Shown here in pieces: positions 61,648 to 64,000 of a stretch of DNA of 64,000 nt; positions within the stretch are counted from its first letter, which is position 1, and every line of letters begins with the position of its first letter. Source of the DNA: Lachnospiraceae bacterium. Its GTDB lineage: Bacteria > Bacillota > Clostridia > Lachnospirales > Lachnospiraceae. A program made the position numbers and the translations under genes. The stretch spans positions 62,001 to 126,000 of the forward strand of contig JAGAYR010000016.1 in the NCBI GenBank assembly GCA_017940415.1, in the 5' to 3' direction. Below the pieces are notes generated by a model. That model was not told the DNA's origin, searched no databases, and was given only the letters and a program-made list of their open reading frames with translations.

Positions 61648-64000
61648 TCAACAAATATCTTCTTTCAATACATCTATTATTTCATCATTTTTGATCTTAT
61701 TCATGCTCATCAGCATGCTTAAACCTATGACTCCGAAGACAGTAGCGATCACTATGGGATACATCCTGTAATTGGGAACAAATGCAAACAGATGACCTTC
61801 CATCTTGCTGTACATCAGATAACTGAGAAGTATCGAGACAGGAATCCCGAAAACTATGGCTTTAATACCGTACAAAAATGTCTCAAGTCTGATCATCTTC
61901 TTAAATCCGCGCTCATCCATACCCACGGACCTGTACATTGCGAACTCTTTTCTCCTGAGAAGGATTCCCGTTGAGATAGTGTTAATGATATTGGCAACGG
62001 CAACAAGGGTAAGAAGCGTGGTGAATCCGTACATACTGACTTTGAGTATCAATGTAACCGTGTTCATTATGGCAAGTGACTGGGTTATGTCAGCACTGTA
62101 GTAGTACTCATATTTGCCTTCGGCAAAAAGATCTTCTATATCCTGTTCCACTCTTGCCGCTTCATCCGTTTCAATGCCGAATGACACAACCTGCCTTACA
62201 TCCGGGAGCACCTCGGAAGCACTCTTATAATACATGGATTCGGGTACGATCAGCACAAAGCTTTCCTTGGGAACAATCTCAAAGGCGTAATATCCGCTCT
62301 CATATGGGATAAGATCGCCAACCTCAATCGCAGGAGGATTTCCCATGGCCTCATCATAAAACAGTGACTGTCCGATGACTCTTTCGTTAAAAACCGGCTT
62401 ATCATTTGTCTTATGAAAATAGGAATTGAGCAAAAGTCCATTAAGAGAGCCACCGAAGTATTTATCTTCGTCCAATCCGTTCCTATCCAGTATCTCTCTG
62501 AAATCATCGTCATCCACAACCAGGGCAGCCATGGCATCTATATTCAAATCCTTAAAATCGTCAGTTCTGAAGGACGGATCCGTGATCGATGCGTTGGCAA
62601 GTACGGTATCTTCGATTTCACCGTCTGCCCTGACCTTAGCTTTAAACCTGAAGGTTATAAAATCACAGATATATATGTCATTAATACCGTCAATCCCGGC
62701 CAGGTCTTCCATCAGCATGTCTTTCTCATCATAATAGCATGAGGCACATACCTGATAAGGCGATTCATAATCGTACTTATTTACCTTATCCGCACTTTCG
62801 CAGAAATAATCGATGGTAAGAAACAGGATAACCGATACGGTTATGGAAAATGAGATCACTTTGGATTTCATTCCGTTTCTCTTGATATTCTTCAGCGCGA
62901 GCTCTCCCTCATATCCGAGAAGCTTACGGACCAACGGATTTGTTCTGAGTTTTCTTGCTTTAACTTTGATTGTATTCACCTGTCTCAAAGCATCCACGGG
63001 CATAACTCTTGATGCTCTTATTGCAGGGGCTAAAAGAGAGATCAAAATGGTAAGGCTTGATACGATGGTCACAGCAAGTATGGCAAGAGGTGAGGTGTAA
63101 AGCGGAATTCCGCCGCTCATATTCTCTGCACCGTTAACCATACCGACTTCAAGCATTTTAGAGCCCAGTACCAGAAGGGTTATCTTGGTTCCCAGGATTC
63201 CCGCAAGTAATCCGAGAGGGATTCCGATAACACCGAGAATAAATCCTTCGAAGTAAACCGAAAATCTCTTCTGCTTTCCGGTCGCACCGACACTTGCCAG
63301 CATTCCCAGATATCTCATCCTCTCCGCAAGTGACATACCGAAAGAATTGACTATCAGGATAACTGAGGTCACAACCACAATGGCAAGCCCGACCAGCATC
63401 ATGGAGAAGAATGCGCCAAAGCCGCCAAAACCGCTTTCAAAAGAAAAACAGGCTATAAAATATTCGTTATTCTTGCTGCAATGCTCGATACCATGCAGCC
63501 TTACTATGTCATTAACCTGTGCGTTTGCGGTATGATCACATTTTTTCAGAGTAAAAATGATCAGTGCATTATCCTGCTCTGGAAAATAGCCTTGATCAAT
63601 ACCGCGCAAAACATCATTTCCTCTGGTGGGATAATTACCATGTAAAACAGCGGTAATTGTACAGGTTACGGTATCAAGAGTATCGAACGACTCCTCGGAT
63701 CTGTAATTTCCTGCCCAATATATCAGCTCACCGTCTGTGTCTACGGAATACCTGTTTCCCTCTTCAAAGGTAAGGGTATCACCAACCGACAGATTTAAAC
63801 CGTTGTCATCCAGAAACTTCTGTTCCACAGCAATTTCCGAAGACGATGTCGGAAGAGTTCCTTCATAATCGGATGTGACTTTAGCGCTTAAATATGCAGC
63901 ATCACCATGCACGACATTTCCGACCCTGAATCTGTCCTCTCCCTCACAGCACAGCCTCACGGCACTTATAGTAGGATCATTATCCAGAAGTCCCACAGAT
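61648..64000 (-). CDS. FtsX-like (MacB-type) ABC transporter permease, 5' end missing
   Basis: At least 784 codons are present and the reading frame is open to the window edge, so the start lies beyond 64000; the in-frame GTG at 63996 is probably internal. Two FtsX units are visible: three helices near residues 200-330 of the visible part with GMSLAERMRYLGMLASVGATGKQK, and three near the C-terminus with RRKEFAMYRSVGMDERGFKKMI. A beta-rich outer region lies between them. This is the BceB/MacB-like layout for antibiotic peptide resistance or lipoprotein export. The partner ATPase should be upstream, outside the window. Confidence 0.85.
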   Translation of the reverse strand, partial: SVGLLDNDPTISAVRLCCEGEDRFRVGNVVHGDAAYLSAKVTSDYEGTLPTSSSEIAVEQKFLDDNGLNLSVGDTLTFEEGNRYSVDTDGELIYWAGNYRSEESFDTLDTVTCTITAVLHGNYPTRGNDVLRGIDQGYFPEQDNALIIFTLKKCDHTANAQVNDIVRLHGIEHCSKNNEYFIACFSFESGFGGFGAFFSMMLVGLAIVVVTSVILIVNSFGMSLAERMRYLGMLASVGATGKQKRFSVYFEGFILGVIGIPLGLLAGILGTKITLLVLGSKMLEVGMVNGAENMSGGIPLYTSPLAILAVTIVSSLTILISLLAPAIRASRVMPVDALRQVNTIKVKARKLRTNPLVRKLLGYEGELALKNIKRNGMKSKVISFSITVSVILFLTIDYFCESADKVNKYDYESPYQVCASCYYDEKDMLMEDLAGIDGINDIYICDFITFRFKAKVRADGEIEDTVLANASITDPSFRTDDFKDLNIDAMAALVVDDDDFREILDRNGLDEDKYFGGSLNGLLLNSYFHKTNDKPVFNERVIGQSLFYDEAMGNPPAIEVGDLIPYESGYYAFEIVPKESFVLIVPESMYYKSASEVLPDVRQVVSFGIETDEAARVEQDIEDLFAEGKYEYYYSADITQSLAIMNTVTLILKVSMYGFTTLLTLVAVANIINTISTGILLRRKEFAMYRSVGMDERGFKKMIRLETFLYGIKAIVFGIPVSILLSYLMYSKMEGHLFAFVPNYRMYPIVIATVFGVIGLSMLMSMNKIKNDEIIDVLKEDIC

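Overview
The window looks like the chromosome of an anaerobic Lachnospiraceae-type Firmicute, most like Butyrivibrio/Pseudobutyrivibrio. The evidence is moderate GC, strong AGGAGG-type ribosome binding sites, a clostridial FabK-type fatty acid synthesis operon, an Amt-PII fusion, heavy use of hybrid histidine kinases and HD-GYP/GGDEF proteins, and a sigma-28-like promoter. The genus is inferred from gene content and was not checked by any search. No tRNA, rRNA, CRISPR array, prophage or insertion sequence was seen. Three related long palindromes look like dispersed REP-type repeats.

Layout. 1-2.7 kb: start of the S10 ribosomal protein operon (minus strand: rpsJ, rplC, rplD, rplW, start of rplB) with a strong promoter and a structured leader of about 290 nt. 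2.8-6.2 kb: an rRNA-methyltransferase-like gene, an SDR epimerase and a DHH phosphoesterase. 6.2-10.9 kb: a membrane-anchored TIR protein with an outward beta-propeller, divergent from an XRE regulator coupled to a DUF5688-like protein. 10.9-15.6 kb: a heterodimeric ABC exporter divergent from an AraC regulator, with a tandem direct repeat between them. 15.6-18.6 kb: metF, divergent from an attenuated amt-glnB fusion. 18.6-28.4 kb: a complete type II fatty acid synthesis and acetyl-CoA carboxylase operon (acpP-fabK-fabD-fabG-fabF-accB-fabZ-accC-accD-accA-acyl-CoA synthetase) without fabH.

28.4-32.1 kb: a MerR regulator and a hybrid histidine kinase. 32.1-43.1 kb: a long co-directional series on the minus strand, running from a PAS-GGDEF protein through a 2-hydroxyacyl-CoA-dehydratase-like protein, a CPA1 antiporter, TrkA, a histidine phosphatase and a LytTR/GHKL two-component pair to a four-gene ABC-2 exporter. 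A terminator-like hairpin sits directly in front of the exporter genes. 43.2-48.4 kb: an apparent three-gene operon of a channel-RCK protein with a non-canonical filter, a free cyclic-nucleotide-binding protein and a lipase-like/ATP-grasp fusion, convergent with a sigma-28-promoted DUF6033-like gene. 48.6-51.8 kb: a PadR, HAAS-membrane and DUF4097 module plus a CPBP protease. 51.8-61.6 kb: a signalling block of two HD-GYP proteins, a double-receiver regulator and a 1419-residue propeller hybrid kinase. The upstream HD-GYP gene has an unidentified leader ending in a terminator-like stem next to its ribosome binding site. 61.6-64 kb: the 3' part of an FtsX-type permease gene.

The items that look least described are the channel/cNMP/lipase-ATP-grasp operon, the leader of the HD-GYP operon, the TIR-propeller locus and the attenuated exporter operon.
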